Assembly (NCBI RefSeq): GCF_003666015.1 | Contig: NZ_QPLT01000007.1 | Location: 124,001 to 188,000 of the forward strand | Length of the DNA: 64,000 nucleotides | Reading direction: 5' to 3' | Source of the DNA: Halorubrum sp. Atlit-26R | GTDB lineage: Archaea > Halobacteriota > Halobacteria > Halobacteriales > Haloferacaceae | Shown: piece by piece, positions 25,008-32,865 of the stretch | How the letters are laid out: every line of letters begins with the position of its first letter | Position numbering within the stretch: position 1 is the stretch's first letter | Notes under the pieces: model-generated | Databases searched by the model: none | The model's input: the letters and a program-made list of their open reading frames with translations, nothing else | What the model was told of the DNA's origin: nothing | Program-made: the position numbers and the translations under genes

Positions 25008-26060
25008 ATGACAGACGATCTCCGCGACACCCTCGACCGCGTCGGGGACCGGTTCAACCTCGGCGAGTACGAGATCGACGCGTACCTCGCGGTGTTGGAA
25101 CACGGGGAACTGACGGCGAGCGACATCGCCGACCGGACCGACATCCCGCAGCCGCGCGTGTACGACACCGTGCGGAGCCTCTCGGACCGCGGGCTCGTCG
25201 AACTGCGCGAGTCGCGGCCGATGAAGATCGTCGCGGTCGACCCCGACGACGCCTTCGGCGACCTGCGCTCGTCGTTCGCGGAGATGGTCGACGAACTGGA
25301 GGCGCGCTACACCGCGCCGACCCGCGAGACCGAGGCGGTGTCGCTCGTGAAGTCGCGCTCGACGATCCTCCGGTACCTCGAGGAGGTGATCGCGAACGCG
25401 GAGTACGAGCTCGCGCTGTCGCTCACCCCCGGCCTCCTCCGGCGGTTCCGCGACGAACTCGCCGCGAAGGTGGCCGAGGGGGTCAGCGTCGAACTGCTCG
25501 TCACGCCCGCGTCGAACGCGCCCGACCCGGCGGAGTTCGACTACCTGGAGGTCGCGACCATCGCGCGCGCCCGACGCGGGATCACCACGCCGGTCCTCGC
25601 GGTCGGCGACGGCGAGTACTCCGTCTACGCCACGCAGGACGCCTTACGCGACGACCGCGAGCGCTACGGCGTCATCTTCAACCGCTCCGCGCTCGGCTTC
25701 CTCGTCTCCGGCTTCTTCGGGACGGTCCTGTGGACGACCGCCGAGACGCTCGCCGCCGACGGCGAGGAGCGGCCCTTCCCGCGCCGCTACGCCTCCATCC
25801 GCCGCGCCGTGAAGGACGTCCGCGAGTTCGACGGCGAGGAGTTCTACGCGACCGTCGAGGGGCGCGACATCGAGACCGGCGAGGAGGTGACGGTCCGCGG
25901 GAAGGTGGTCGACGTCGCGTTCGTCGACACGGAGGAGGTGGCCTCGCTCGTCGTCGAGACCGAGAGCGGCCGCGTCGAGATCGGCGGCCGCGTCGCCGCC
26001 TTAGAGGACGTCGAGGGCCAGGAGATAGTCATCGGCCGCGACGAGCCGCCGGCGCTTTGA
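25008..26060 (+). CDS. TrmB family transcription regulator
   Basis: A 350-residue regulator. Residues about 17-75 form a winged helix (Glu-Ile-Asp-Ala-Tyr-Leu-Ala-Val-Leu, then Pro-Gln-Pro-Arg-Val-Tyr-Asp-Thr-Val). A short coiled coil follows near 85-105. Residues about 110-260 are the phospholipase-D-like sensor domain of TrmB proteins. The C-terminal beta domain (about 280-345) resembles the sugar-binding part. TrmB proteins control sugar uptake or central carbon genes. No transport operon is next to it, so the targets are unknown. Confidence 0.9.
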   Translation: MTDDLRDTLDRVGDRFNLGEYEIDAYLAVLEHGELTASDIADRTDIPQPRVYDTVRSLSDRGLVELRESRPMKIVAVDPDDAFGDLRSSFAEMVDELEARYTAPTRETEAVSLVKSRSTILRYLEEVIANAEYELALSLTPGLLRRFRDELAAKVAEGVSVELLVTPASNAPDPAEFDYLEVATIARARRGITTPVLAVGDGEYSVYATQDALRDDRERYGVIFNRSALGFLVSGFFGTVLWTTAETLAADGEERPFPRRYASIRRAVKDVREFDGEEFYATVEGRDIETGEEVTVRGKVVDVAFVDTEEVASLVVETESGRVEIGGRVAALEDVEGQEIVIGRDEPPAL

Positions 26061-26118
26061 GGCGGGGTCCGGACTCCCGGAGGTCGCCGTTCAAGTGTGC
26101 GCGGCCCGAAGCGACCCC

Positions 26119-26487
26119 GTGACCGACGACCCGTTTTCCGACGACGCGTTCTCCGACGACGACCGAGAGGTGCCGACCGTCTCGTGCGAGCGGTGCGACC
26201 GCGAGTGGGTTCTCGACCGCGAGGTCGACGACCTCGACCCGGGGAGCCACGCGATCGAGCAGTTCGCGCTCGACCACGAGCGTCACACCGGCCACTACCC
26301 GGACGGGGTGACCCCGTGGATCGCTCGGTGCGACCGCTGTCCCGACGGCGAGCGGTTCCTCGCGGAGCGACCCGCGCGGCGCTGGGCGCGGACCCACGCT
26401 CGACACACGCGACACACCGTCCGCCTCGAACCGCCGACGGGCGCGGGCGAAACCGTCTCCGCCGAGGGGACCGGAGACCGGTCGTAG
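26119..26487 (+). CDS. Small Cys/His-rich zinc-binding-type protein
   Basis: A 122-residue protein with two CxxC pairs (near 26-29 and 74-77) and several His in helix-like spacing (His-Glu-Arg-His-Thr-Gly-His and Thr-His-Ala-Arg-His-Thr-Arg-His). This fits a duplicated Cys2His2-type metal site. The GTG at 26119 is the likely start, since upstream codons add little; GTG 26095 is an alternative. The function is unknown. Confidence 0.55.
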   Translation: MTDDPFSDDAFSDDDREVPTVSCERCDREWVLDREVDDLDPGSHAIEQFALDHERHTGHYPDGVTPWIARCDRCPDGERFLAERPARRWARTHARHTRHTVRLEPPTGAGETVSAEGTGDRS

Positions 26488-26619
26488 GAGCGTCACCCTC
26501 GTCGGCGCCTCGCTCCCGTCGACGCCTCGCTCCCGCGCGCTCTCTCTCCCGTCGACATCTCGTTCCCATCTCCACCTCGCCCTCGCCGACGGCTGACGGC
26601 GACGGCGGATCGCCTCCGA

Positions 26620-27054
26620 CTACACCCGTTTTGCGCGCTCTCTGTGGCGGTAGGTGGCTTCGTACAGCTCCTCCCACGCGTCCTCGTCGAATCCGTCGGC
26701 TCGGATCGCTTCGAACCGCGTGAGTTCAGTCAGTACGTGACACGCTCGGCACTGCGCGATTCCGTGGTACCTGCGCACCTCGACGCCGATGTCGGGGTGT
26801 TCCGCCTCCACCTCGACCTGTCCGTCTCGGGCTCGGAACTCGGCTTCGCTCCCGCAGCCCGGGCACCGGTACTCGGTCCGCCCCACCGCGTCGCCGGAGT
26901 ACGGAGCGGTGATCTCCCTGTGGTAAGCGAGCGCGGACGCCAGTACCTCCCGCTCGTCCGCGGAGAGTTCGATCTCGATGGGCCCGTTCTCTCCGTCCGC
27001 GAGCACCTCGTTGAACACCCGACAGAGCGTCTCGTACCGTTCGTCGTCGTTCAT
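26620..27054 (-). CDS. Hypothetical protein with two zinc knuckles
   Basis: A 144-residue acidic protein. The N-terminal third is helical (Tyr-Glu-Thr-Leu-Cys-Arg-Val-Phe-Asn-Glu). Cys-Pro-Gly-Cys (near 64) and Cys-Arg-Ala-Cys (near 101) probably share one zinc. The C-terminus is helical and basic. It is conserved-looking but not in a family I can name. It faces the zinc-protein gene at 26119 tail to tail. Confidence 0.6.
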   Translation of the reverse strand: MNDDERYETLCRVFNEVLADGENGPIEIELSADEREVLASALAYHREITAPYSGDAVGRTEYRCPGCGSEAEFRARDGQVEVEAEHPDIGVEVRRYHGIAQCRACHVLTELTRFEAIRADGFDEDAWEELYEATYRHRERAKRV

Positions 27055-27194
27055 CGTCGTTCCGAACCCGTGGCGTTCCAGAGAGACGAGTCCTCCGGTT
27101 CCGAGCGTCTTCGCCGGCCGCCGTCACCGCACGGGGATCGCGATGGCCCGCCACACCGACAGCGTATTTACGTCGGGGGTCCCACCGGTCTGAC

Positions 27195-27671
27195 ATGACG
27201 CTCGTCGTGGTTCCGGTCCGATTTCCTCCCTCGTCGCACTCGGCGGCGACGCTCCGAGAGGCGGCTCGCATCGCCGAGGAGCGCGGCGCCGACCTCACGA
27301 TCCTCCACGTCGACTTATATCAGCGCTCGGGAGGCGTCTCGCGCAGCGACCTCAAGCGCGCGGTCGAAGAGCGGATCGGCCGGGTCGACCGCGCGCGCTA
27401 CGTCGTCCGCCGCGGCTTCCTCGTCGAGGAGACGATCCTCGAAGAGATCGTCGCCGAGGGCGCAGACGTCGTCGTCATCGGCTCCAAGCAGGCCGGCCGG
27501 TGGCGGCGGATGGTCCAGAAGCTGCTCTCCGACCCGGACATCGACTCGTTCCTCCGCGGCGAGCTCGACTGCACCGTGATCACCGTCGGCGCCGACGGCG
27601 AGACCACGGGCGAGGAGGCGGACGGCGGCGACGAGGGCGACGTTCCCCTCCCGAACGACGGCGACGACTGA
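27195..27671 (+). CDS. Universal stress protein family (UspA-like)
   Basis: A 158-residue cytoplasmic protein of the Usp fold. Seen are Val-Val-Pro-Val-Arg-Phe-Pro at the N-terminus, Leu-Thr-Ile-Leu-His-Val-Asp near 35 and Asp-Val-Val-Val-Ile-Gly-Ser-Lys near 92-99. The usual ATP-binding glycine string after that strand is only partly kept (Gly-Arg-Trp-Arg-Arg-Met), so nucleotide binding is uncertain. The last 25 residues are an acidic tail. Confidence 0.8.
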   Translation: MTLVVVPVRFPPSSHSAATLREAARIAEERGADLTILHVDLYQRSGGVSRSDLKRAVEERIGRVDRARYVVRRGFLVEETILEEIVAEGADVVVIGSKQAGRWRRMVQKLLSDPDIDSFLRGELDCTVITVGADGETTGEEADGGDEGDVPLPNDGDD

Positions 27672-27687
27672 GCGCGTCCCGCTCGGA

Positions 27688-28332
27688 TCACTCCGCGACC
27701 TCGTACCGCCGCTCGTACTCGATGACGGTCGCCACCCGGCCGGCGACCCCCTCGCCGAACTCGCGCTCGACGAGATACAACGCGAGGTCGATCCCGGAGG
27801 TGACCCCGCCCGCGGAGAGGAGGTCGCCGTCGTCGACGACGCGCGCGTCGACGACCTCGGCGCCCGACTCACGGAGCTCCTCGATCGCCGAGGCGTGCGT
27901 GACCGCCCGGCGGCCGTCGGTGATCCCCGCCTCCGCGAGCAGCATCGACCCGGTACACACCGAGGCGATCCGCGTGCCGGCCTCGTGGTGCGCCGCGAGC
28001 GCGCGCGGCACGTCCCCCTTCCGCGCCTCGGCCCACGCGCTCGCGTCCTCGTCGCGCGCGCTCCAGCCGCCGCCGGGGACGACCAGCAGGTCGGGCGCGT
28101 CGTCGGCGTCCGGATCGGGAAGGATCCCGTCCACGCCCACGCGAGTCCCGTGGCTCGCGGTCACCCGATCGCGCTCGTCGAGCGTGACGTACCGGACGCG
28201 CCCCGCCCTCGTCGGCTCTCCCCGGTCGTCGTCCCGCTCGGCCGCGTAGCCGAACGCGTAGTCGAACACCTCGTACGGGCCGATACCGTCGAGCTCGTCG
28301 AACCCGTCGTACACCAGAATATCGACGTCCAT
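27688..28332 (-). CDS. DJ-1/PfpI family protein
   Basis: A 214-residue class-I glutamine-amidotransferase-like protein. The nucleophile elbow Val-Cys-Thr-Gly-Ser places Cys126 as the reactive residue, and Glu20 in Gly-Pro-Tyr-Glu-Val is the conserved partner acid. Pro-Gly-Gly-Gly near 86-89 completes the family pattern. Members include isonitrile hydratase-like, chaperone-like and deglycase-like proteins, so the activity is left open. It converges on the uspA-like gene. Confidence 0.85.
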   Translation of the reverse strand: MDVDILVYDGFDELDGIGPYEVFDYAFGYAAERDDDRGEPTRAGRVRYVTLDERDRVTASHGTRVGVDGILPDPDADDAPDLLVVPGGGWSARDEDASAWAEARKGDVPRALAAHHEAGTRIASVCTGSMLLAEAGITDGRRAVTHASAIEELRESGAEVVDARVVDDGDLLSAGGVTSGIDLALYLVEREFGEGVAGRVATVIEYERRYEVAE

Positions 28333-28413
28333 ACCGCTCGGGAGGGTGGCGGACGGCTTGTGCGTTCCCCTCCCGCCGACCCCGCGCCGTCGCGCGGCCG
28401 ACGCGGCGACGAG

Positions 28414-29103
28414 TCAGTCGTCGGCGAACGCGGCCGCGACTCGCTCGATGTCGCTCGCGACCCGCTCCGGGTCGAGCCGCTCGCCGCGGTACGCGCGCTC
28501 GACCACCCCGTCGGGATTGACGAGCATGGTCACGACGATGTGGGTGAAGTCGTACCCCGGAAGCCGGTCGCTGTCGGTCGTCTGCTCGAAGCCGATCCCC
28601 AGTTTGTCCTCGACCACGGCCTTCGCGCGCTCGGGCGTCTCTGGACGGAGGTAGAGCCAGTTGCCGGCGTCGAGGTCCGCGCCGATCGACGCGGCGTTGT
28701 CGCGCAGCGCGGCCGCGTCGTCGCGCTCCGGATCGAACGTTATCGGGACGAAGTACACGTCGTCGGTCAGTCCCGCCTCCGCGACGCGGCGCTGGACCGT
28801 CGCCCACTGGCGGAGCAGGATCGAACACTCCGCGGGACAGAAGGTGAACACGCCGGTCACGAGGGCGGTCCGGTCGAGTTCGTCGCTGTCGAACGTCTCG
28901 TCCGCGAGCGGGGCCGGGAGTTCGAACGACGGGAGCGATTGCCCGTACGCGGGGTACGCGAGGTCCTCGCTGTCCGCGATCTGGTCCTCCTGCGGGTCGA
29001 GCGCGACGCCGTCCGGGCTCTCGCCGAACAGGCGAGAGGTACAGCCCGCGACCGAGCCGGCGGCGGCCGTTCCGACGCCGGCGAGCAGCGTTCGTCGCTT
29101 CAT
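28414..29103 (-). CDS. SCO1/SenC family copper chaperone lipoprotein
   Basis: A 229-residue exported protein. It has a signal peptide with lipobox Cys21, then a thioredoxin-like fold with the copper motif Cys89-Pro-Ala-Glu-Cys93 and a downstream conserved His in Asp-Phe-Thr-His near 190. SCO proteins deliver copper to the CuA site of cytochrome oxidases, and CuA is also present in nitrous oxide reductase. Its neighbours (TauE/SafE-like and nos genes) support a copper-delivery role at the membrane. It is followed on the same strand by a DJ-1 gene. Confidence 0.85.
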   Translation of the reverse strand: MKRRTLLAGVGTAAAGSVAGCTSRLFGESPDGVALDPQEDQIADSEDLAYPAYGQSLPSFELPAPLADETFDSDELDRTALVTGVFTFCPAECSILLRQWATVQRRVAEAGLTDDVYFVPITFDPERDDAAALRDNAASIGADLDAGNWLYLRPETPERAKAVVEDKLGIGFEQTTDSDRLPGYDFTHIVVTMLVNPDGVVERAYRGERLDPERVASDIERVAAAFADD

Positions 29104-29214
29104 GCGCGAGTGAAGGGGCGAGCGGCGCATAACGCGTCTGGTGCGATCGACGAACGGACGCGACGCGGCCCGGCGAGAGCGAGCGGGCGGCGGCGCGGCC
29201 CGGCGGGTCGTCCC

Positions 29215-30072
29215 TCAAAGCGGCGCGTAGTACGGGATCGGCGGATGCGGCAGCGGGACGCCGAGCGTCGCGAGCCCGTGCTGGAGGGGGACGTACCCGA
29301 GCGCGACGAACGCGACCCCGAGGACGCGGTGGAACCGGAGCCGCGTTTCGAGGCGCATCGACTGGAATGCCGTCCCGAACAGTAGCATCGCCGGCACCGT
29401 CCCGAGGCCGAGGACGCCGAGCGAAACGGCGCCCCCGAGCGCGCTCCCCTGAACGAACGCGTAGAGGAACGCGGGGTACAAGAGCGGACACGGGAGGAAT
29501 CCGTGGGCCGCACCCAGTCCGAGGATGCGCCAGTCGCGGACCCACGCGTCGACGCGGGCGACGATCCGCTCGCTCACCGCGGCCGCGACCCGGTCGAACC
29601 CCGGGATCGGGACGGACTCGAACTCGAGTCGGAGCGCGTAACGAACGCCGACGGCGACGATCATCCCGCCGACGGCGATTCCGGTGAGCGCGTGGACGTC
29701 GTCGGCGACGGTCGTCACCGTCCGTCCCGTGACGAACGCGACGCTCCCGGCGAGCCCGAAGAGGCCCCCGAGGACCGCGTAGCTCGTCGCCCGGCCGAGG
29801 TTGAACAGCGCGTGCTGGCGGACCTGCCGCACGGTGAGGTCGTCGTCCCGCCCGCGCCCGCCGGCGGCCTCCCCGGACCGCATCCGGTCGGCGTAGGTGG
29901 TGACGAGCGGCCCGCACATGCCGAGACAGTGGGCGCCCCCGAGCAGCCCGACGAGGAGGAAGACGCCGAGGCCCAGCGAGTCGGTCGCGTAGAGGGAGCC
30001 GCTCGGCTCGCAGGTCGCCGGGTCGGCGGCGGCGAGGAGCGGACGGAGCGCCGCGGCGCTGACAGCGTACAT
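29215..30072 (-). CDS. TauE/SafE-like (UreH-type) membrane protein
   Basis: A 285-residue polytopic membrane protein. The motif His48-Cys49-Leu-Gly-Met52-Cys53-Gly-Pro on the first helix and His-Gly-Phe-Leu-Pro-Cys-Pro near 190-196 are typical of the UreH/CcoH-associated branch. That branch is linked to copper handling for cytochrome oxidase. About six hydrophobic segments are seen. Together with SCO1, nosL and nosD it argues for periplasmic copper-site assembly; the exact cargo is inference. Confidence 0.8.
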   Translation of the reverse strand: MYAVSAAALRPLLAAADPATCEPSGSLYATDSLGLGVFLLVGLLGGAHCLGMCGPLVTTYADRMRSGEAAGGRGRDDDLTVRQVRQHALFNLGRATSYAVLGGLFGLAGSVAFVTGRTVTTVADDVHALTGIAVGGMIVAVGVRYALRLEFESVPIPGFDRVAAAVSERIVARVDAWVRDWRILGLGAAHGFLPCPLLYPAFLYAFVQGSALGGAVSLGVLGLGTVPAMLLFGTAFQSMRLETRLRFHRVLGVAFVALGYVPLQHGLATLGVPLPHPPIPYYAPL

Positions 30073-30199
30073 ATCGGCGAAACGGCCCGGAGGCCGCTAA
30101 CCGATCTGGTGCGATCGGCGAACGGACGAGACCGACCCCGGACGGGGCCAGCCCGTGAGGGAGCCGAGGCGGCCCGCCCCCCGGGCGGCGTCGACGCCG

Positions 30200-30712
30200 T
30201 CACTCCTCGGCGTCGAAGAGCGAGTCGACCGTGCGGACGAAGCGGTCGACGAGCCGGTCGGGCAGCGACGGCGACACCTCGTCGAGGAGCGCGGCCGTCC
30301 GCCCGGGACGCGCCAGCGAGACGGTCATCGGTCTGTCGGGCGACTTCTCGACGATCCCGTGGTCGGCGAGCGTCGAGACGTGCCACGACACCGTGCTCTT
30401 CGCGAGGTCGAGGTCGTCCGCGAGCGCCCCCGGGCGAGTCGGGCCGTCCACGTGGAGGCGGACGACGATCTCGCGCGCCGTCTCGCGCCTGAGGAACGCG
30501 AGGGTCCGGCGGTCCCACGCGTCGACGTCCGGATCGAAGTAGTGGGCGCGCCCGCCGATCCGCTCGACCGCCAGCTCGCCGTCGCGGACGAGTCGCCGGA
30601 GGTGGTACTGCGCCTGCCCGGTCGCGATGTCGAGGTCGCGGCCGATCCGGTTGAAGTGGACGCCGGGAGTCTCGCGGACGTGGCGTCGGATCCGGGATCT
30701 GGTGTCCGACAT
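30200..30712 (-). CDS. Tandem winged-helix regulator
   Basis: A 170-residue protein made of two winged helices: residues about 5-60 (Ile-Ala-Thr-Gly-Gln-Ala-Gln-Tyr-His-Leu-Arg-Arg-Leu) and about 85-140 (Leu-Ala-Lys-Ser-Thr-Val-Ser-Trp-His-Val-Ser-Thr-Leu). No sensor domain or Cys is visible. Its place between the TauE/SafE-like gene and the nos genes suggests it controls this cluster, perhaps in response to redox or metal. That is inference. Confidence 0.8.
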   Translation of the reverse strand: MSDTRSRIRRHVRETPGVHFNRIGRDLDIATGQAQYHLRRLVRDGELAVERIGGRAHYFDPDVDAWDRRTLAFLRRETAREIVVRLHVDGPTRPGALADDLDLAKSTVSWHVSTLADHGIVEKSPDRPMTVSLARPGRTAALLDEVSPSLPDRLVDRFVRTVDSLFDAEE

Positions 30713-30823
30713 TCGTGGCTGTCCGTCCTACCCTCGCGCCGAATAAAAGGCGCCCGCGCGGTCTCCCCGTCTGGGAACGTCGCGGGGGAACGGCTTCTTA
30801 TCGGTCGCGTCCCAAGGACCGCC

Positions 30824-31177
30824 GTGGCGCAGTCGCTCTCGGGGTCGGTACCGGCGCTCGCCGGGTGGTCCGTAGAGGGGTCGCTCCCCATCTTGGCGGT
30901 CGTGATCGCCGCCGGGCTCGGAACGACTCTCCTCTTCGCCGTCAGCCTCGCCGCGTACCGTCGGCGGCGGCGGGCGCAGTACCGACTGATCGCCCTCGCG
31001 GTCGGCGCGCTCCTCGCCCGGTCGGTCGTGGGCGCCGGCACGGTCCTCGGCGTCGTGCCGATGCCGGTCCACCACCTCGTCGCGCACAGTCTGGACTTCC
31101 TGATCGCCGCGCTCGTCCTCTACGCCGTGTACGCCCACGCGCCCGGGGCCGTCGGCGACGACGCCGCCTCGGACTGA
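30824..31177 (+). CDS. Small membrane protein of the copper/nos cluster
   Basis: A 117-residue protein with three hydrophobic helices (about 18-45, 52-75 and 83-106) and a basic loop (Tyr-Arg-Arg-Arg-Arg-Arg) after the first. It starts with GTG 30824. It is divergent from the winged-helix gene, so the two may share the 111-bp control region. I recall similar small proteins beside haloarchaeal nos genes. The role is unknown; a membrane component of copper delivery is possible. Confidence 0.6.
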   Translation: MAQSLSGSVPALAGWSVEGSLPILAVVIAAGLGTTLLFAVSLAAYRRRRRAQYRLIALAVGALLARSVVGAGTVLGVVPMPVHHLVAHSLDFLIAALVLYAVYAHAPGAVGDDAASD

Positions 31178-31222
31178 GTCGGGCGTCGCCTCGGACCGAG
31201 CGCCGGCGTCGCCGCGACGCGC

Positions 31223-32086
31223 CTACCGACGGAGCCGCTCGCGGAGCCTCTCCGCCGCGACGTCGACGCGCGGCCCGAAGGCGACCGCGGCGACCGCCGC
31301 GACGGCCCCGAGGACGCTCCAGCCGACGAGCGAGGCGGCCGCGAGACCGGTGTCCACGAAGCCGCCCTCCGGCGCGAAGGCGACCCCGATCACGTGTTCG
31401 AAGACGAGCCCCCTGAACGCCCCGTTGGGGGTGAACGCGATGGATTCCGCGATCCCCCCCGCCGGCGCCCCGGCCGACAGCGACCGGAGCACCGCGAGGT
31501 CGCCGCCGAGGACCCCGGCGAGCAGCGCGAGCACGCCGAGCGCGACCGCGCTCCGCCGGCTCGTCGCGATCGTGGACACCGCCGCCGACAGCGAGAGGTA
31601 CGCCGCGCCGAACGGGACGACGAGCGCGACGAAGCGGACGAAGAGGACCGGCGAGTCGACGCCGGCGTGCGTCGCGAAGATGCCCGTGTCCGGGGCGGCG
31701 GTGAGCCAGACGTACGCGCCGACGAGCGCGAACGGTCCGCCGACGAGCGCGACGAGCGCGACCGTCCGCGCCAGCAGCACGCCGAGGACGTACGCGGCCG
31801 CGCTCACGGGATAGGTCCGGATCACGGCGAGTTCGCCGCTCGCGGCGTCGGCGAACAGCGCGCGGTACCCCAGCACGACCGCGAGCAGCGGGACCAACAC
31901 CTCCGTCGGTAAGAGCAGGTCGACGACCGCGGGCACGAACCCGGTCGCGCCGCCGCCGCCGACCGCGACGAGCCCGCCGAGGACGACGAGCAGCCCGAGC
32001 GCGAGGACGGCGTAGCCGGGAGTCCGCCGCACCGTGACCAGCTCGCGACGGAACACGAGCCAGACGCCGTCGAACGGGGTACTCAT
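31223..32086 (-). CDS. nosY: NosY-like ABC permease
   Basis: A 287-residue polytopic protein with about six membrane helices. The N-terminal Phe-Arg-Arg-Glu-Leu-Val-Thr-Val-Arg-Arg-Thr-Pro region is typical of ABC-2-type permeases of the NosY kind. It overlaps the downstream end of the ATPase gene by four bases (ATGA), so the order nosD-nosF-nosY is one operon. NosDFY is known to insert the copper-sulfur CuZ cluster parts into nitrous oxide reductase. Confidence 0.8.
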   Translation of the reverse strand: MSTPFDGVWLVFRRELVTVRRTPGYAVLALGLLVVLGGLVAVGGGGATGFVPAVVDLLLPTEVLVPLLAVVLGYRALFADAASGELAVIRTYPVSAAAYVLGVLLARTVALVALVGGPFALVGAYVWLTAAPDTGIFATHAGVDSPVLFVRFVALVVPFGAAYLSLSAAVSTIATSRRSAVALGVLALLAGVLGGDLAVLRSLSAGAPAGGIAESIAFTPNGAFRGLVFEHVIGVAFAPEGGFVDTGLAAASLVGWSVLGAVAAVAAVAFGPRVDVAAERLRERLRR

Positions 32087-32865
32087 CGGTCGGACACCCC
32101 CGCGACGTGGACCGACTCGTCGCCGTCGCGCTCCGCCTCGCCGCCGTCGTCTCCCCGTGCGAGGGCGTCGGCGTCGCCGGCGACGGCGCGGTACAGTCCG
32201 TCCACGTCGTCGACCTCGTGCTCGTCGAGGAGCCGTTCGCGGGGCCCCGCCGCGGCGATCCGTCCGCGGCGGAGGACCACGACGGCGTCCGCGTGCGCGT
32301 CGACGAGGTCGAGGTCGTGCGAGCTGACGACGACCGCTGCGTCGTCGCCGGCGCGGGCCGCGGCGCGGAAGGCCCGCTCCCGCATCTCCGGATCGAGCCC
32401 GCTGGTCGGCTCGTCGAGGACGACGACGGCCGGGTCGCCGAGCGTCGCCTGCGCGATCCCGAGCAGCCGCCGCATCCCGCCGGAGAGCGCCTCGACGCGC
32501 TTGTCGGCGGCGTCGGCGAGCCCGACCGCCGCCAGCGCGGCGTCCGGGTCCCCGTCGACGAGCGCCGCGTAGAAACCGAGCGTCTCGCGCGCGGTGAACC
32601 CGTCGCGGAACGGGACCCGCTGCGGGAGGTAGCCGACGCGCTTCTCGGAGCCGGAGCGCGGGCCGCCCTCGGGGTACCGGACGGCCCCGTCGGTGGGCTC
32701 GACCGCGCCCGCGAGCACCCCGAGGAGCGTGGACTTGCCAGAGCCGTTGGGGCCGACCACGGCGGTGACGCCCGCCTCGACCGACAGCGAGACGCCTTCG
32801 AGGACCGGGACGCCGCCGTAGGCCCGCGTGACGCCGTCGACCGCGGCGAGCGCGCGCTCGCTCAT
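32083..32865 (-). CDS. nosF: NosF-like ABC transporter ATPase
   Basis: A 260-residue ATPase. Walker A (Gly-Pro-Asn-Gly-Ser-Gly-Lys-Ser) is at 38-45, the ABC signature Leu-Ser-Gly-Gly-Met near 130, Walker B Val-Val-Val-Leu-Asp-Glu-Pro near 150 and the switch His in Ser-Ser-His-Asp near 185. It overlaps nosD upstream and nosY downstream by four bases each, so translation is coupled. The C-terminal acidic tail is haloarchaeal. Confidence 0.85.
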   Translation of the reverse strand: MSERALAAVDGVTRAYGGVPVLEGVSLSVEAGVTAVVGPNGSGKSTLLGVLAGAVEPTDGAVRYPEGGPRSGSEKRVGYLPQRVPFRDGFTARETLGFYAALVDGDPDAALAAVGLADAADKRVEALSGGMRRLLGIAQATLGDPAVVVLDEPTSGLDPEMRERAFRAAARAGDDAAVVVSSHDLDLVDAHADAVVVLRRGRIAAAGPRERLLDEHEVDDVDGLYRAVAGDADALARGDDGGEAERDGDESVHVAGVSDR